64,000 bases of DNA from Tessaracoccus flavus (GCF_001997295.1 NZ_CP019605.1:2542001-2606000), one strand, 5' to 3'; positions 36,801 through 45,325 are shown, counted from the first letter of the stretch. Notes: generated from the letters alone by a model not told the origin. Made by a program: numbers and translations.

Positions 36801-36936
36801 CGCCAACCGAGACGGCCGAACGCCAACGCGAATAGCTCGTCGCCAACCCGACCCAGCGACGCCCCTGAGATCTCGCGGGCGTCGTTGGCGTTCAGTTCTC
36901 TTCGTTGGCGTCTGGTTACCCTCGCTGGCGTTGGCG
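36801..36936. repeat. 20-bp phased CGCCAACGG array, locus C
   Basis: Forward units begin at 36801, 36821 and 36841 (CGCCAACCG, CGCCAACGC, CGCCAACCC), exactly 20 nt apart; a degenerate one may start at 36781. The shared 28-nt palindrome core is 36857-36884. Inverted units GTTGGCG or GCTGGCG end at 36890, 36910 and 36930, with TTGGCG at 36931-36936. It lies directly after the glycosyltransferase stop. Confidence 0.8.
36857..36884. terminator. Palindrome core of locus C
   Basis: CGACGCCC and GGGCGTCG flank a central GAGATCTC, matching loci A and B, with two bases of the inner stem changed on one side. It could serve as a 3' stem-loop for the glycosyltransferase transcript. Confidence 0.45.
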
Positions 36937-37057
36937 ACGCCGTCGCGATCGTGCGTTCGGCTGCGCGGCGATCATCCCTCGACTAGCCTCGATTACGCCG
37001 CCTCTGGACCGGCGGCGCGCCTGCATGGGCGCACAACCTCTCACCGAAGGAGTCCAC

Positions 37058-37297
37058 ATGACCGACAAGCGTCACCTTTCAGACGACGAGATCCTCACCT
37101 CCGACCGCAACAACCCCGCCGGCACCGTGCCGGACGCGCACGCGGGCGGCGAACTCGAATCAACCTCTGACCGCAACAACCCTGCCGGCAACGTCGGCCA
37201 TGACGGCGGCGACGCCGACGGCACCGACGGCGACAGCACCGACGTGGTGGATGGCGACAGCACCGACGGCGGCGACGCGGACGCCACCGACGCCTGA
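37058..37297 (+). CDS. Small acidic protein with repeated SDRNNPAG motif
   Basis: A 79-residue protein. The motif TSDRNNPAG occurs twice (about residues 14-22 and 36-44), each followed by a Gly/Asp/His-rich stretch. The C-terminal third is almost only Asp, Gly, Thr, Ala and Ser, including DGDSTD twice. There is no signal peptide. The ATG at 37058 follows GAAGGAG. It ends 3 nt before a JmjC-type oxygenase gene and is surely cotranscribed with it. The repeated motif next to an Fe/2-oxoglutarate enzyme makes it a possible peptide substrate, RiPP-like, but no homologous system is known to me. It may instead be a simple acidic chaperone-like protein. Confidence 0.8.
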   Translation: MTDKRHLSDDEILTSDRNNPAGTVPDAHAGGELESTSDRNNPAGNVGHDGGDADGTDGDSTDVVDGDSTDGGDADATDA

Positions 37298-37300
37298 CCG

Positions 37301-38425
37301 ATGAGTCAGCTGGATCTGCTGACCGGCGACGCCCACGCCTTCCTCGAGGAGGCGTGGGGTCGCCGGATCCACGTGCACACCATCCCGGCCACCGAGCTGG
37401 CCGGGATCTTCGACATTGAGCAGGCCGACCACCTCATCACCCAGACGGCCATTCGCACGCCTCAGATCCGGATGGCGCAGGACGGGTCCGTGCTGGCCGA
37501 ATCGCGGTACACCCGCCAGGCGACGATCGCCGGTAAACCCATGACCGGCCTCATCGACTCACGCAAGGTCCTCGATCTCTTCGCCGACGGCGCCACCATC
37601 GTCTTCCAGGGGCTCCAGCGCTACTGGGAACCCCTCCGCCAGCTCGTTCGCGGACTTGAGCAGCAGCTGGGTCACCCGTGCCAGGCCAACGCCTACCTCA
37701 CCCCGCCAGGATCGCAGGGCTTCGCCCTTCACTCCGACTCCCACGATGTCATCGTCTTCCAGACCTACGGCGCCAAGGAGTGGGAGGTTCACGACGACAA
37801 CGGCGCCCGCCAGGTGTTGATGGTGCCCGGCACCTCGATGTATCTGCCGACCGGTACGCCCCACATGGCCCGCACCCAGAACACTGCGTCGCTCCATGTC
37901 ACCCTCGGGATCAACCGGTACCTCTGGCGAGACCTCGTCAAGAAGATCGTCGACCCGATCGTGAACTCCATGGACGACCCGTTGCCCGGCAACGTCTTCG
38001 GTGACTCCGCATCCATCGCCGCCACGCTCAGGGAGAAGCTCGACGAGGTGGCCCGGCAGCTGGCCTGGTCGGACACCGAGCAGGCCGTTCAACAGTTCGA
38101 GCAGACATTCTTGTCCGGCCGACAGAGCGTGCTCGGCGGCGGATTGATGGACAGGCTGTCGCTCCCCGACGTCGGCCTCACCTCCGCCATTCGCCGCCGC
38201 GCCGGGAGCACCTGCCAGCTGCGCGAGGACGGCGACCGTCTCGGCCTCTACCTGGGCGATCGCGTGGTGACGGTGCCCGCCGATCTCCGCGACACCGTCG
38301 AGCTCGTCCTCGCCCAGGAGGGCGCCTTCACCCCCGCACTTCTCGGCGACCAGCTCGACGACGGGAGCGCCGTCGTGCTCGTGAAGCGTCTCATTCGTGA
38401 GGGGCTGTTGGAAGTGGTGCGTTGA
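37301..38425 (+). CDS. JmjC/cupin Fe(II)/2-oxoglutarate oxygenase (ROX-like)
   Basis: A 374-residue protein resembling bacterial ribosomal oxygenases. The cupin core contains GFALHSDSHDVIVFQTYGAKEW, whose H-x-D supplies two iron ligands, and PTGTPHMARTQ supplies the distal histidine. A C-terminal winged-helix-like part follows (FTPALLGDQLDDGSAVVLVKRLIREGLLEVV), as in ROX proteins. ROX enzymes hydroxylate His or Arg of ribosomal proteins. Here the tight linkage to an acidic repeat protein (3 nt upstream) and a ferredoxin-like protein (4-nt overlap downstream) suggests a dedicated substrate and electron partner. That is inference. Confidence 0.88.
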   Translation: MSQLDLLTGDAHAFLEEAWGRRIHVHTIPATELAGIFDIEQADHLITQTAIRTPQIRMAQDGSVLAESRYTRQATIAGKPMTGLIDSRKVLDLFADGATIVFQGLQRYWEPLRQLVRGLEQQLGHPCQANAYLTPPGSQGFALHSDSHDVIVFQTYGAKEWEVHDDNGARQVLMVPGTSMYLPTGTPHMARTQNTASLHVTLGINRYLWRDLVKKIVDPIVNSMDDPLPGNVFGDSASIAATLREKLDEVARQLAWSDTEQAVQQFEQTFLSGRQSVLGGGLMDRLSLPDVGLTSAIRRRAGSTCQLREDGDRLGLYLGDRVVTVPADLRDTVELVLAQEGAFTPALLGDQLDDGSAVVLVKRLIREGLLEVVR

Positions 38426-39339
38426 CCCGTTCCAGCCTTCCGCTGTCGGTCGAGCCCGCCTCGACCGACCGTGGCTACCGGTGCTCGACGGGCAGCAGGG
38501 AGCGCGGCGAGCCGCTGACGGCCACCGCGTCGACCGTGTCGAGGTTCCTCCTCATGGAGGAGCCGGGGCCGTGGGGCCCGGCGGTGCTCAACTGCTACCG
38601 CGTGCCCGACCCGGTGCGACAGCTGGCGGAGAGCTGGGAGCGCGAATTCGGTATCCGACCCCTGCTCATCCGGCGGCCCGGCCGCTCGGCTCCGGCCCCC
38701 CGTCGGATCTTCGTCGTCAACGCCGCGCACGGCTGGGCGCAGACCACCACCGTCGAGAGCCTCGACGACGTGGCCTCACTGGATCTGTCCGGCATCGGGT
38801 CCAGCGCAGGGGTAGGTCTCACCCCGCACGTCGACCCCGTCCTTCTCGTCTGCACCCACGGTCGGCACGACGCCTGCTGTGCGGAGCGAGGCCGGCCTGT
38901 TGCGGCCGAGCTGGCCCGGCGGTGGCCCGACCTGGTGTGGGAATCGTCGCACCTGGGTGGTGACCGGTTCGCCGCGAACCTGGTCACCCTGCCGGACGGT
39001 CACTACTACGGGCGGATGGAGCCCGACTCTGCCGTCGATGTCGTCGAACGGCACCTCTCCGGGCATCTCACCCCACGCTTCCATCGCGGCCGCTCGATCC
39101 GGCCCTGGGTGGCCCAGGCCGCCGAAGCCGCGGTCCGGGAACGTCTCGGCGAGACGCGGCTCGATGCCGTGCGCACCCACGTCCTGCGACGCGAGGCGAG
39201 CTGGGCGGAGGTCGAGGTGTTCGTCGGGGAGTCGCGCTACGTCGAGGTGGTCGACGTCGCGCGCGCCGACCCCGCGCTCCTCACGTGCACCTCTCCCCTG
39301 CCGAGCGCCGCCCCCACCTACGTCGTCCGCGACGCTTGA
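38422..39339 (+). CDS. Sucrase/ferredoxin-like protein
   Basis: A 305-residue member of the Suc/Fer-like family with a thioredoxin-like ferredoxin fold. The cluster-binding signature is VCTHGRHDACCAERGRPVA, followed by WESSHLGGDRFAANLVTLPDGHYYGRM. Despite the name the family has no sucrase activity that I trust; a [2Fe-2S] protein is the more likely role. The start is TTG at 38422, which overlaps the JmjC stop and needs coupling. It is the third gene of the acidic protein-JmjC cassette and could pass electrons to keep the oxygenase iron reduced. Confidence 0.85.
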   Translation: MTRSSLPLSVEPASTDRGYRCSTGSRERGEPLTATASTVSRFLLMEEPGPWGPAVLNCYRVPDPVRQLAESWEREFGIRPLLIRRPGRSAPAPRRIFVVNAAHGWAQTTTVESLDDVASLDLSGIGSSAGVGLTPHVDPVLLVCTHGRHDACCAERGRPVAAELARRWPDLVWESSHLGGDRFAANLVTLPDGHYYGRMEPDSAVDVVERHLSGHLTPRFHRGRSIRPWVAQAAEAAVRERLGETRLDAVRTHVLRREASWAEVEVFVGESRYVEVVDVARADPALLTCTSPLPSAAPTYVVRDA

Positions 39340-39391
39340 GCTGACGCTGACGGCAGTTCGCCGTTCCGGCACCGCGGGTGAGGGAAGGCAG

Positions 39392-39468
39392 CACGTCCCG
39401 AAAGGTGCCATTCAGCGACATGTACGACCACTGTGGTCGCGCGTGTCACCAAACTGACCCCTTCAGAG
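39392..39468. repeat. 77-bp dispersed intergenic element, copy 2
   Basis: It matches copy 1 at 12580-12656 in 72 of 77 positions and has the same length. In this copy the inner stem CGACCAC-T-GTGGTCG is perfect, whereas copy 1 has mismatches. It lies between two convergent genes, within the 179-bp gap 39340-39518, where I see no other feature. Confidence 0.75.
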
Positions 39469-39518
39469 CAGGGGCGTCACCGCTCGTCCTCACGGTCGCT
39501 CTCACCGGAGCAGGCCAG

Positions 39519-40562
39519 CTACAGCGACGCGAGGTCGATGTTTCGGAGCTGCCCGTTGTAGTGGCGACGGATCTCCAGCTTCCGCTCGAGGTCCTCGATG
39601 ATCGGGGCCGCGAAGTTCTCCTCGTAGAGGGACTGGCAGCTACCGAGACCACCTGGGCTGAAGACGTTGACCTCCATCAGCTTGTCGCCGACGATGTCGA
39701 GGCCCACGAGGAACATGCCGTCGGCCACGAGCTTCGGGCGGACGACCTCGACCATCCGCAGCATCTCGTCGGTCACCTTCACCGACTCGGCCTTGCCGCC
39801 AGCCGACATGTTCGACCGCAGGTCAGAGCCGCTGCTCCGGCGTCGGAACGCGGCGTACTTCCCGTTGACCCTGAGCGGCTTGCCGTTCATGACGAACATG
39901 CGCACGTCCCCGTTCTTCGCCTCCTCCAGGTACTCCTGGGCGACGATGTAGCCGTCGCGGCCGATGGCCTCGATGATCTGGCTCATGTTCGGCGACTCGT
40001 CGGTGTTGACGAGGAAGACCCCGCTGCCGCCCGACCCCTGCAGCGGCTTGAGGACGGCCTTCCCACCGAGGGACTTGATGAACTTCGTGATCTGCGACTC
40101 ATCCCGCGAGATGAGCGTCCGGGGGCGCACCACCTCCGGGAAGTGCTGGAAGTAGGCCTTGGAGAGCGCATTGGCGAGCGACCCCGGGTCGTTGACGACG
40201 AGGGTGCCGGTCGAGGCGATGAGCTGACCGAACGCGACCCCCGCGTTGTTGGCCCACGGCGCCTGGTTCGCGTCGTCGGCGGGATCGGCCCGCTGCATCA
40301 CGACGTCGAACTCAGAAAGAGTGATGTACTCCTCCATGTCCGGCTTCTGGACATCCTCGAGGAACCGCTCGAGGGAGCGGTAGTTACTCCCCTTCGCCCC
40401 CCTCGCCTTCGCACTCAGCGAGCCGTCGGGCTCGTAGGCGAAATCGCCCATCCCCAGCAGCCACGTGTCGTGGCCCATGTTCGTGGCCTGCATGGCCAGG
40501 CGGGTGGTGGTGTAGACGGCTTTCTCCGTCATGACGTCGTTGACGACGAAACCGATCTTCAT
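39519..40562 (-). CDS. ATP-grasp ligase, glutathione synthetase-like
   Basis: A 347-residue ATP-grasp protein. The layout matches prokaryotic glutathione synthetase: MKIGFVVNDV start, DVVMQRADPADDAN, NDPGSLANALSKAYFQ, KAVLKPLQGSGGSGVFLV (ATP loop), RMFVMNGKPLRVNGKYAAFRR and VGLDIVGDKLMEVNVFSPGG. The ATG at 40562 overlaps the upstream stop as ATGA; a longer in-frame start inside the previous gene is rejected. Actinobacteria generally use mycothiol rather than glutathione, so another amino-acid ligation is likely. It forms an operon with a DUF1704 protein and an N-formylglutamate amidohydrolase. Confidence 0.9.
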   Translation of the reverse strand: MKIGFVVNDVMTEKAVYTTTRLAMQATNMGHDTWLLGMGDFAYEPDGSLSAKARGAKGSNYRSLERFLEDVQKPDMEEYITLSEFDVVMQRADPADDANQAPWANNAGVAFGQLIASTGTLVVNDPGSLANALSKAYFQHFPEVVRPRTLISRDESQITKFIKSLGGKAVLKPLQGSGGSGVFLVNTDESPNMSQIIEAIGRDGYIVAQEYLEEAKNGDVRMFVMNGKPLRVNGKYAAFRRRSSGSDLRSNMSAGGKAESVKVTDEMLRMVEVVRPKLVADGMFLVGLDIVGDKLMEVNVFSPGGLGSCQSLYEENFAAPIIEDLERKLEIRRHYNGQLRNIDLASL

Positions 40563-41728
40563 GCTGCTTCTCCTTGGATGAGGTCGACGGGGTCGGTGAG
40601 GTGAGCCGCGGCGTCGAGTCGATCGCGACCCGCGGAGGAATCGAACCAGCGCGGCAGGATGACGGGCTCGTGGAGCACGCCTCTGGCGTTGAGTTCTTCG
40701 ATGAGAGGCAGATCCTGGAGGGAGAACTTGCCGAGGAAGAAGGCGTCGATCTCGCCGCCGTGGCGCAGATGGTCGAGCAGATCGAGGAGGCCGCGCAGGT
40801 AGCAGGCGTCCTTGGTGAGCCCGCCCGACCGGAACACGCGCATCACCGTGGTGAAGCCACCGCCGCGGGAGAACCCGTCGTCGACGAGGCCCTCCCAGCA
40901 TTCGCGGAAGGTATGGCCGACAAGCATGCGGTGGACGGTGACGACACGCCCCGCGAGCTGACGCAGGCGCGACGCCGTGAGCTCGCCCGCGGCGATCTCG
41001 GACAGCACCGCAACACCCTCCTGGGTCTCGTCGTAGCCGGCGAGACCGGTGCCCATCACCTGCAGTGGCTGGTGGGAGCCGTTGACCTGGGTGACCAGGT
41101 GGGTGCCCACCTCATGCTGGACGAGCGCGTTGGCGCGGTTGGCGGCGACCAACGTCTCGGGCCCGATGATGAGCAGGTTGTCCGACACCATGACGCCTGT
41201 GGAGTCGTGACGCACCTCGGCGTGGATGTCGACGTCGGGCTCGAGTTCGCGGTAGTAGTCGAGCTCCTCGTTCGCGAGCGCGAGGAACTGCTCGGCGGTC
41301 AGCCGCTCCCCCGCCCACGGCGCCGGCTCGACGCGTTCGAGGATCGACTCCGCCGCCGTCAGCAGGTCGTTGTGCACGCCGCCGAAGAGCTCGATGCTGA
41401 GGTTGCGGAAGTCCGCTGAATTGCGGCAGCGCAGCATGGACAGCTGGAGGTCCAGCTCACGGTGCTTGTTTCGGAGCAGGGACGCCACCGTCGTGTCCTG
41501 GACCCGCCCCACGTCGATGCTGTGCAGCACGGTCTGGAGCACCTCGGGGTCGATGATGTACTCGCGGTAGGTGAACGTCGGCTCAACGACGTCGCCGGCC
41601 AGGAACGCCTCCTTGACGTCCTCGGCGTCGATGGGCGTGACGTCGAGGATGAACCGGAAGCTGGTGCTGAGCTGCGACAGCTGCAGATCGATGGCCTGGT
41701 CCAGCTTCGCCAGCGGGTTGGGCGTCAT
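40559..41728 (-). CDS. DUF1704 (QEGLA/MATCAP-like) predicted metallopeptidase
   Basis: A 389-residue member of the family annotated as flavohemoglobin expression-modulating QEGLA-motif protein. The motif VQHEVGTHLVTQVNG (HExxTH) is the zinc site shared with tubulin tyrosine carboxypeptidases of the MATCAP group, and DETQEGVAVLSE is the QEGLA-like motif downstream. ATGA overlaps on both sides tie it to its neighbours. A C-terminal exopeptidase or amide-bond enzyme role is plausible, with the adjacent ATP-grasp ligase acting on the same metabolite. Confidence 0.88.
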   Translation of the reverse strand: MTPNPLAKLDQAIDLQLSQLSTSFRFILDVTPIDAEDVKEAFLAGDVVEPTFTYREYIIDPEVLQTVLHSIDVGRVQDTTVASLLRNKHRELDLQLSMLRCRNSADFRNLSIELFGGVHNDLLTAAESILERVEPAPWAGERLTAEQFLALANEELDYYRELEPDVDIHAEVRHDSTGVMVSDNLLIIGPETLVAANRANALVQHEVGTHLVTQVNGSHQPLQVMGTGLAGYDETQEGVAVLSEIAAGELTASRLRQLAGRVVTVHRMLVGHTFRECWEGLVDDGFSRGGGFTTVMRVFRSGGLTKDACYLRGLLDLLDHLRHGGEIDAFFLGKFSLQDLPLIEELNARGVLHEPVILPRWFDSSAGRDRLDAAAHLTDPVDLIQGEAA

Positions 41729-42486
41729 CGCGGCATGGCCTCCAGCACGGGGCCGAAGGACTTTTCGATCGCATCACCGAGCCTGGTCAGATGATCCTCG
41801 TCCACCTCGCCGGTCCACTCATCCATGAAGGTCTTCTTGAACTCGATGGCCAGCACGCAGCCGACGCCGGGATAGCGGCCGTGGACGAACCAGGCCAGGT
41901 TCTGGCCGAGGAACTTGACGTTGTCGCGCACATCGAAGCCCTCGTCGAGCATCGTCTGACGGAACGCGCCGACGACGGCGCCGAACGTCACGTGGTCGAC
42001 CGACCCTGTCCCGAGGTTCACCTCGGGGTTCTCTTCCGCGGGTGCCGGCTCGGCGTCAGCCCCGTCGCGGCGATGGTTGTAGGAGTGGATGTCATAGAGG
42101 ACGAACGGGCCCCGGGCCGCCACCTCGTCGAGCCGCTCGGCGAGCGCGGCGAAGAACGAGTCGTACTCCTCCATCGAACGCTCGACGACGTCGTCGGGCA
42201 GGGACCCCGAACTCCAGACGTCCAGGTCCCAGCAGTCGGCCGGGCTGCGGTAGACGGTCTTCTCGCGCACCCGGTTGAGGTCCATCTCGAACCGGGAGCG
42301 GTGCACGACGATCTGCGCCGGGGCACGGGCGGCGATCCGGTCGGTGTGGGGGTCCTCTTCCCGCAGGCGGTCGGCCTCGTCGAGGATCATCAGGTCGGCG
42401 ACTTCCGGGCGCAGGTCGTGCCCGGCGTGGATCGCCGATGCGATCAGCTGGCCCGACCAGTCCCCTCGAAATTCGTAAGCGTCCAT
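41725..42486 (-). CDS. N-formylglutamate amidohydrolase-family protein
   Basis: A 253-residue protein of the FGase family of zinc amidohydrolases. Motifs seen are SAIHAGHDLRPEV, VVHRSRFEMDLNR (the Arg/Asp-rich family signature), VLYDIHSYNHRRDG and a late VLAIEFKKTFMDEW. The classic role is the last step of histidine degradation, but no hut genes are near. In this arrangement with DUF1704 and ATP-grasp proteins its substrate is probably different. It is first in the three-gene operon. The ATG is at 42486. Confidence 0.88.
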   Translation of the reverse strand: MDAYEFRGDWSGQLIASAIHAGHDLRPEVADLMILDEADRLREEDPHTDRIAARAPAQIVVHRSRFEMDLNRVREKTVYRSPADCWDLDVWSSGSLPDDVVERSMEEYDSFFAALAERLDEVAARGPFVLYDIHSYNHRRDGADAEPAPAEENPEVNLGTGSVDHVTFGAVVGAFRQTMLDEGFDVRDNVKFLGQNLAWFVHGRYPGVGCVLAIEFKKTFMDEWTGEVDEDHLTRLGDAIEKSFGPVLEAMPR

Positions 42487-42555
42487 CCGGCCATTCTTGT
42501 GGAGCGGATCAAGCCTTGGCCGGAAACCGGCGAGAATGCGCCGGCCGGCTACGCC

Positions 42556-43155
42556 TCAGCCGGCGTGGATGTACACCTTCTCTGGGCCGACGAAACAGGT
42601 GACGGTGGGTTTGCCGACCAGGCACTGCGTGTCAAACGCGCTTTGCCTGACGGGGTCTGGCACGGCGGGCAGGGTGACGGTGGCTCCCTGCGGCCGGTCC
42701 GCGGCCGGCACTGCACCGTAAGCTTTGAGTATCTCCTGCGCAAACTCGCAACTCGACTTACCCGTGGTAGCAGTGCCGTTCTGGCAGTCTGTCGCCTCCT
42801 CCGGCACGCCGGGGAACGGGGGTGAGTAGGTGGGCGATGCAACAGCCGTGGTGGTTGGCGTGGGCTCGGGCTCATCGGCTCCCATCAGTTGGTCGCCCCA
42901 GGCCCACCAGACCCAATAACCAACGCCGAGGAGTGTCAGAAGTGTCAGTCCCCTTAGCACTCCCCGTTTTCTGCCCGCTTTCGATGAGTGGTCTCCCAGC
43001 AACTGCTTGGGGCCTTCGTCGATGGTTCCGCCAGTCGACTCGGAAAGAGCAACACCCTTCGCGGGACCCTCCATCCCACACAGTTCACAAGCAAGTTCTG
43101 AACCGCTCCTGCGCTGGCCACACCAACCGCAGTTGCGCGTTTGTGACGTCATCAC
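42556..43155 (-). CDS. Zinc-ribbon, single-TM, secreted-tail protein of the GTPase cluster
   Basis: A 199-residue protein, last in the accessory cluster. The N-terminal zinc ribbon is CGWCGQ...CELCG (about residues 9-27). One membrane helix follows at about 70-87 (LRGLTLLTLLGVGYWVWWAW), then a Pro/Thr-rich linker and an extracellular C-terminal domain with four cysteines (DCQNG, SSCEF, DTQCLVG, TVTCFVG), probably two disulfides. The start is GTG 43155 or ATG 43152; both overlap the stop of the preceding GTPase gene. The design mirrors the zinc-ribbon/TM protein at the other end of the cluster (59847-61115). Function unknown. Confidence 0.82.
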   Translation of the reverse strand: MMTSQTRNCGWCGQRRSGSELACELCGMEGPAKGVALSESTGGTIDEGPKQLLGDHSSKAGRKRGVLRGLTLLTLLGVGYWVWWAWGDQLMGADEPEPTPTTTAVASPTYSPPFPGVPEEATDCQNGTATTGKSSCEFAQEILKAYGAVPAADRPQGATVTLPAVPDPVRQSAFDTQCLVGKPTVTCFVGPEKVYIHAG

Positions 43156-44348
43156 TCGCCCCCGACCCTCTCGATAACTCCCTCAGCAGCCAACACCCAC
43201 TTGATCGGGTCTAGGACCCGGAACGGAGCGATCCCGCGGGGATTCGTCCTCCTATTCAAAGGCGGCTCGCCAAGCGCAGACGACACGAAGAAGCGGTGAA
43301 TCATTGGACCTCCCTTCGCGGGACGCTCCAGCTGATTGACTATGCCGACTGCACCGAGCATGGTGAGTAGTGATCGAGCCTCTTCGTGAAGCACCTGCCC
43401 GTCAGCCTCGTCGTATCTCATATCCTCAGGCGCCTCGCGATTGAAGGCTGCTCCCACGTTGGCGAGGCGCTTGGTCCAAGATCCGGCGCTGCCTTGGTCT
43501 CCCGTAGCCCCACCCTCCCCGATGAGCTGCAGAGTGTCGAACTTCGACAGGACGACAGCGAGTCTAGGCCGCGCGGCCCCAAGGATGTCCAGGAGATTAT
43601 CCAGAACGGCGCCGGGCCTGATCCCCACATCGTTCAGGTCCGTCAAGTGACCCTTCAACTCATTGCGAACTTCCGCGATCTGAGTGGGATCAAAGTGGAA
43701 TAGCACCATCGAGGCGTTGCGGAAGAACTGTAAATACGACTCGCGGTGGTTGCGCTCCAGGTCTTCCCCTGCGACATCGCGGAGCACGAGATAGGACTCC
43801 TGCTCCATTCGCCCAATCCTGCCGAGGCTATAGATCAGTGGTTCTTGCTGGTAATTCCCGGTTGTGGCGCTCCCTGTCGGCTCCATCATCTGGCGCGCAA
43901 CGATGAGGGTCTTGTGATAGTTCTCGTCATAGGTGTGGCGCGTGCTTCCGACCGGGGTCAGTTTGGACCGCAGCGACTCCACGAGACGCTCCAGCTTCTG
44001 CACCATGACAGCGATATATACGCTCTTCCCTGTGGACCGAGGTCCGGCGAGTGCGACGCACACCACACGTGCATCCATCCATCCGCTCGGCAACACGAAG
44101 TGGCAGGTTGGGCACACCCTAACGGCGGACTGTTTGCACTTGCGGCACGAAATCTTCTCCTCGGCCCGCCACCTCTTCGCCAGTTTCGGATCATCCGGCG
44201 CAGTCACGACCGTCAACGGACGGGATCTACGCTCCCTGCCGAACCATGCCGTGTACTGCGTATCGATGATCTCCGGGCACGAGCCTTTGCAGACATAGAG
44301 CGCGGGTGTCGCGCCGATCGGTGTGAAGCACTGGGGACACTGGCTCAC
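43152..44348 (-). CDS. Zinc-ribbon GTPase of the accessory cluster
   Basis: A 398-residue P-loop protein. Zinc-binding cysteine pairs lie at the N-terminus (CPQCFTPIG, CKGSC, ISCRKCKQSAVRVCPTCH). The GTPase domain has Walker A LAGPRSTGKSVY, a switch-like DVAGEDL (DxxG) and VVLSKFDTL, a variant of NKxD. These fit the TRAFAC-like DO-GTPase class that I recall from predicted bacterial conflict systems together with GAP1 proteins. The exact family needs an HMM check. The start is GTG at 44348, overlapping the upstream stop. It probably supplies the switch of this system. Confidence 0.8.
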   Translation of the reverse strand: MSQCPQCFTPIGATPALYVCKGSCPEIIDTQYTAWFGRERRSRPLTVVTAPDDPKLAKRWRAEEKISCRKCKQSAVRVCPTCHFVLPSGWMDARVVCVALAGPRSTGKSVYIAVMVQKLERLVESLRSKLTPVGSTRHTYDENYHKTLIVARQMMEPTGSATTGNYQQEPLIYSLGRIGRMEQESYLVLRDVAGEDLERNHRESYLQFFRNASMVLFHFDPTQIAEVRNELKGHLTDLNDVGIRPGAVLDNLLDILGAARPRLAVVLSKFDTLQLIGEGGATGDQGSAGSWTKRLANVGAAFNREAPEDMRYDEADGQVLHEEARSLLTMLGAVGIVNQLERPAKGGPMIHRFFVSSALGEPPLNRRTNPRGIAPFRVLDPIKWVLAAEGVIERVGGE

Positions 44349-45325
44349 GGTTGTTCTCCTTCAGTTTCGAGGCGGTAGGCCATCAAAGTGGCACTCACCA
44401 GACGATGCACGGAGGCCTCGTCGAGCGCGGGGACGCTGGCTGGCCTGAACGGGTCCACCTCTAAGCAGAACACGCGTGGGTCGCCGCTAACCGCAGAGAT
44501 AACGCGGTCCGCTCCCGGCCCGCAGAGCACGATAATGAGCGCGACAGTTTCCGGGATGACGTCTGGGGCGTGGTCGGTCACTACACACCACGCCTGTCCT
44601 CCTGACGGGATCGGTTCGTAGAGCTCCACTCTGGAGATCTGACCGATTGACGCGAATTGGCGTTCAATTTCTTGCGAGACCTCCATCGCGGCAACTGAGC
44701 GCCAGGGATCGCGGGAGCCGGCTACCCTCAGGTCCAACTTCTCATCGTGCCCGACCACGAGATCGACCCCGGAGATGCATTGTGCGACAGCCGTCAGCGC
44801 GCCCTCTCGAAGCCATGTGCGCATGGATGCTGTGCCATCGATCACTATCGCAATGTCAATGCTCTGCCTCGAGCGAAGCTTGTTTCCCCTGAGCCCCAGT
44901 GCACCCGCCGCTGAGAGCTGTGCCTGACGGACCAGCGGCGGAGTCTCCACGTTGGCTCCGCCGATCGTGGACAACTCTGACTTGCCGTCACCGACAGCCC
45001 GCAGCGACGCCACTTCAACCACCCGGTGCCCACCCACATCGAGATCGGTCAGCAGGATGCGCTCCCGACCGCCGACCGGAGCGAGAGTGATGAACGCCTT
45101 CGCCGACGGCGACATGTCCTGGCCGGTTGTGGATTCGACCTGGAGCGTGACGCCGTCGACGTCAGGCTCCACGTAGATCGTTCGTCCGACCTCGTACGAG
45201 GTTGGTGCTCCCAGCGCTGAAGCGATCAGCAGTCTCGCCCTGTCCGTCACGTGGTTCAGGGTTACGTCGAACCCAGTGCCAATCACTACAAGACTCGCGC
45301 CCGGACCCACAGTTCTCTGTCTCAT
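44345..45325 (-). CDS. vWA-like protein of the GTPase cluster (cytosolic)
   Basis: A 326-residue protein. The N-terminal half (about 1-150) is beta-rich. The C-terminal half is a von Willebrand A-like domain with IDIAIVIDGTASMRTWL, a MIDAS-type D-x-T-x-S variant, followed by VVTDHAPDVIPE and VALIIVLCG. It has no signal peptide, so it is cytosolic. The ATG at 45325 overlaps the upstream stop as ATGA; a start at 45460 within the GAP1-like gene is rejected. vWA domains mediate metal-dependent protein contacts and often accompany NTPases in bacterial systems. Confidence 0.78.
   Translation of the reverse strand: MRQRTVGPGASLVVIGTGFDVTLNHVTDRARLLIASALGAPTSYEVGRTIYVEPDVDGVTLQVESTTGQDMSPSAKAFITLAPVGGRERILLTDLDVGGHRVVEVASLRAVGDGKSELSTIGGANVETPPLVRQAQLSAAGALGLRGNKLRSRQSIDIAIVIDGTASMRTWLREGALTAVAQCISGVDLVVGHDEKLDLRVAGSRDPWRSVAAMEVSQEIERQFASIGQISRVELYEPIPSGGQAWCVVTDHAPDVIPETVALIIVLCGPGADRVISAVSGDPRVFCLEVDPFRPASVPALDEASVHRLVSATLMAYRLETEGEQP

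Noticed and set aside
35486..36835. 449-codon frame overlapping the glycosyltransferase
   Set aside because: Arg-rich shadow frame; the 410-residue frame has a ribosome site and GT-B motifs.
39519..40562. Glutathione biosynthesis gene gshB
   Set aside because: The fold matches, but no gshA is near and actinobacteria usually make mycothiol, so I did not assign the symbol.
39519..40901. 460-codon start for the ATP-grasp gene
   Set aside because: The first 113 codons lie inside the DUF1704 gene in another frame; ATG 40562 with ATGA overlap fits the operon pattern.
41725..42486. Histidine-degradation hutG
   Set aside because: No hut genes in the neighbourhood, and the operon partners point elsewhere.
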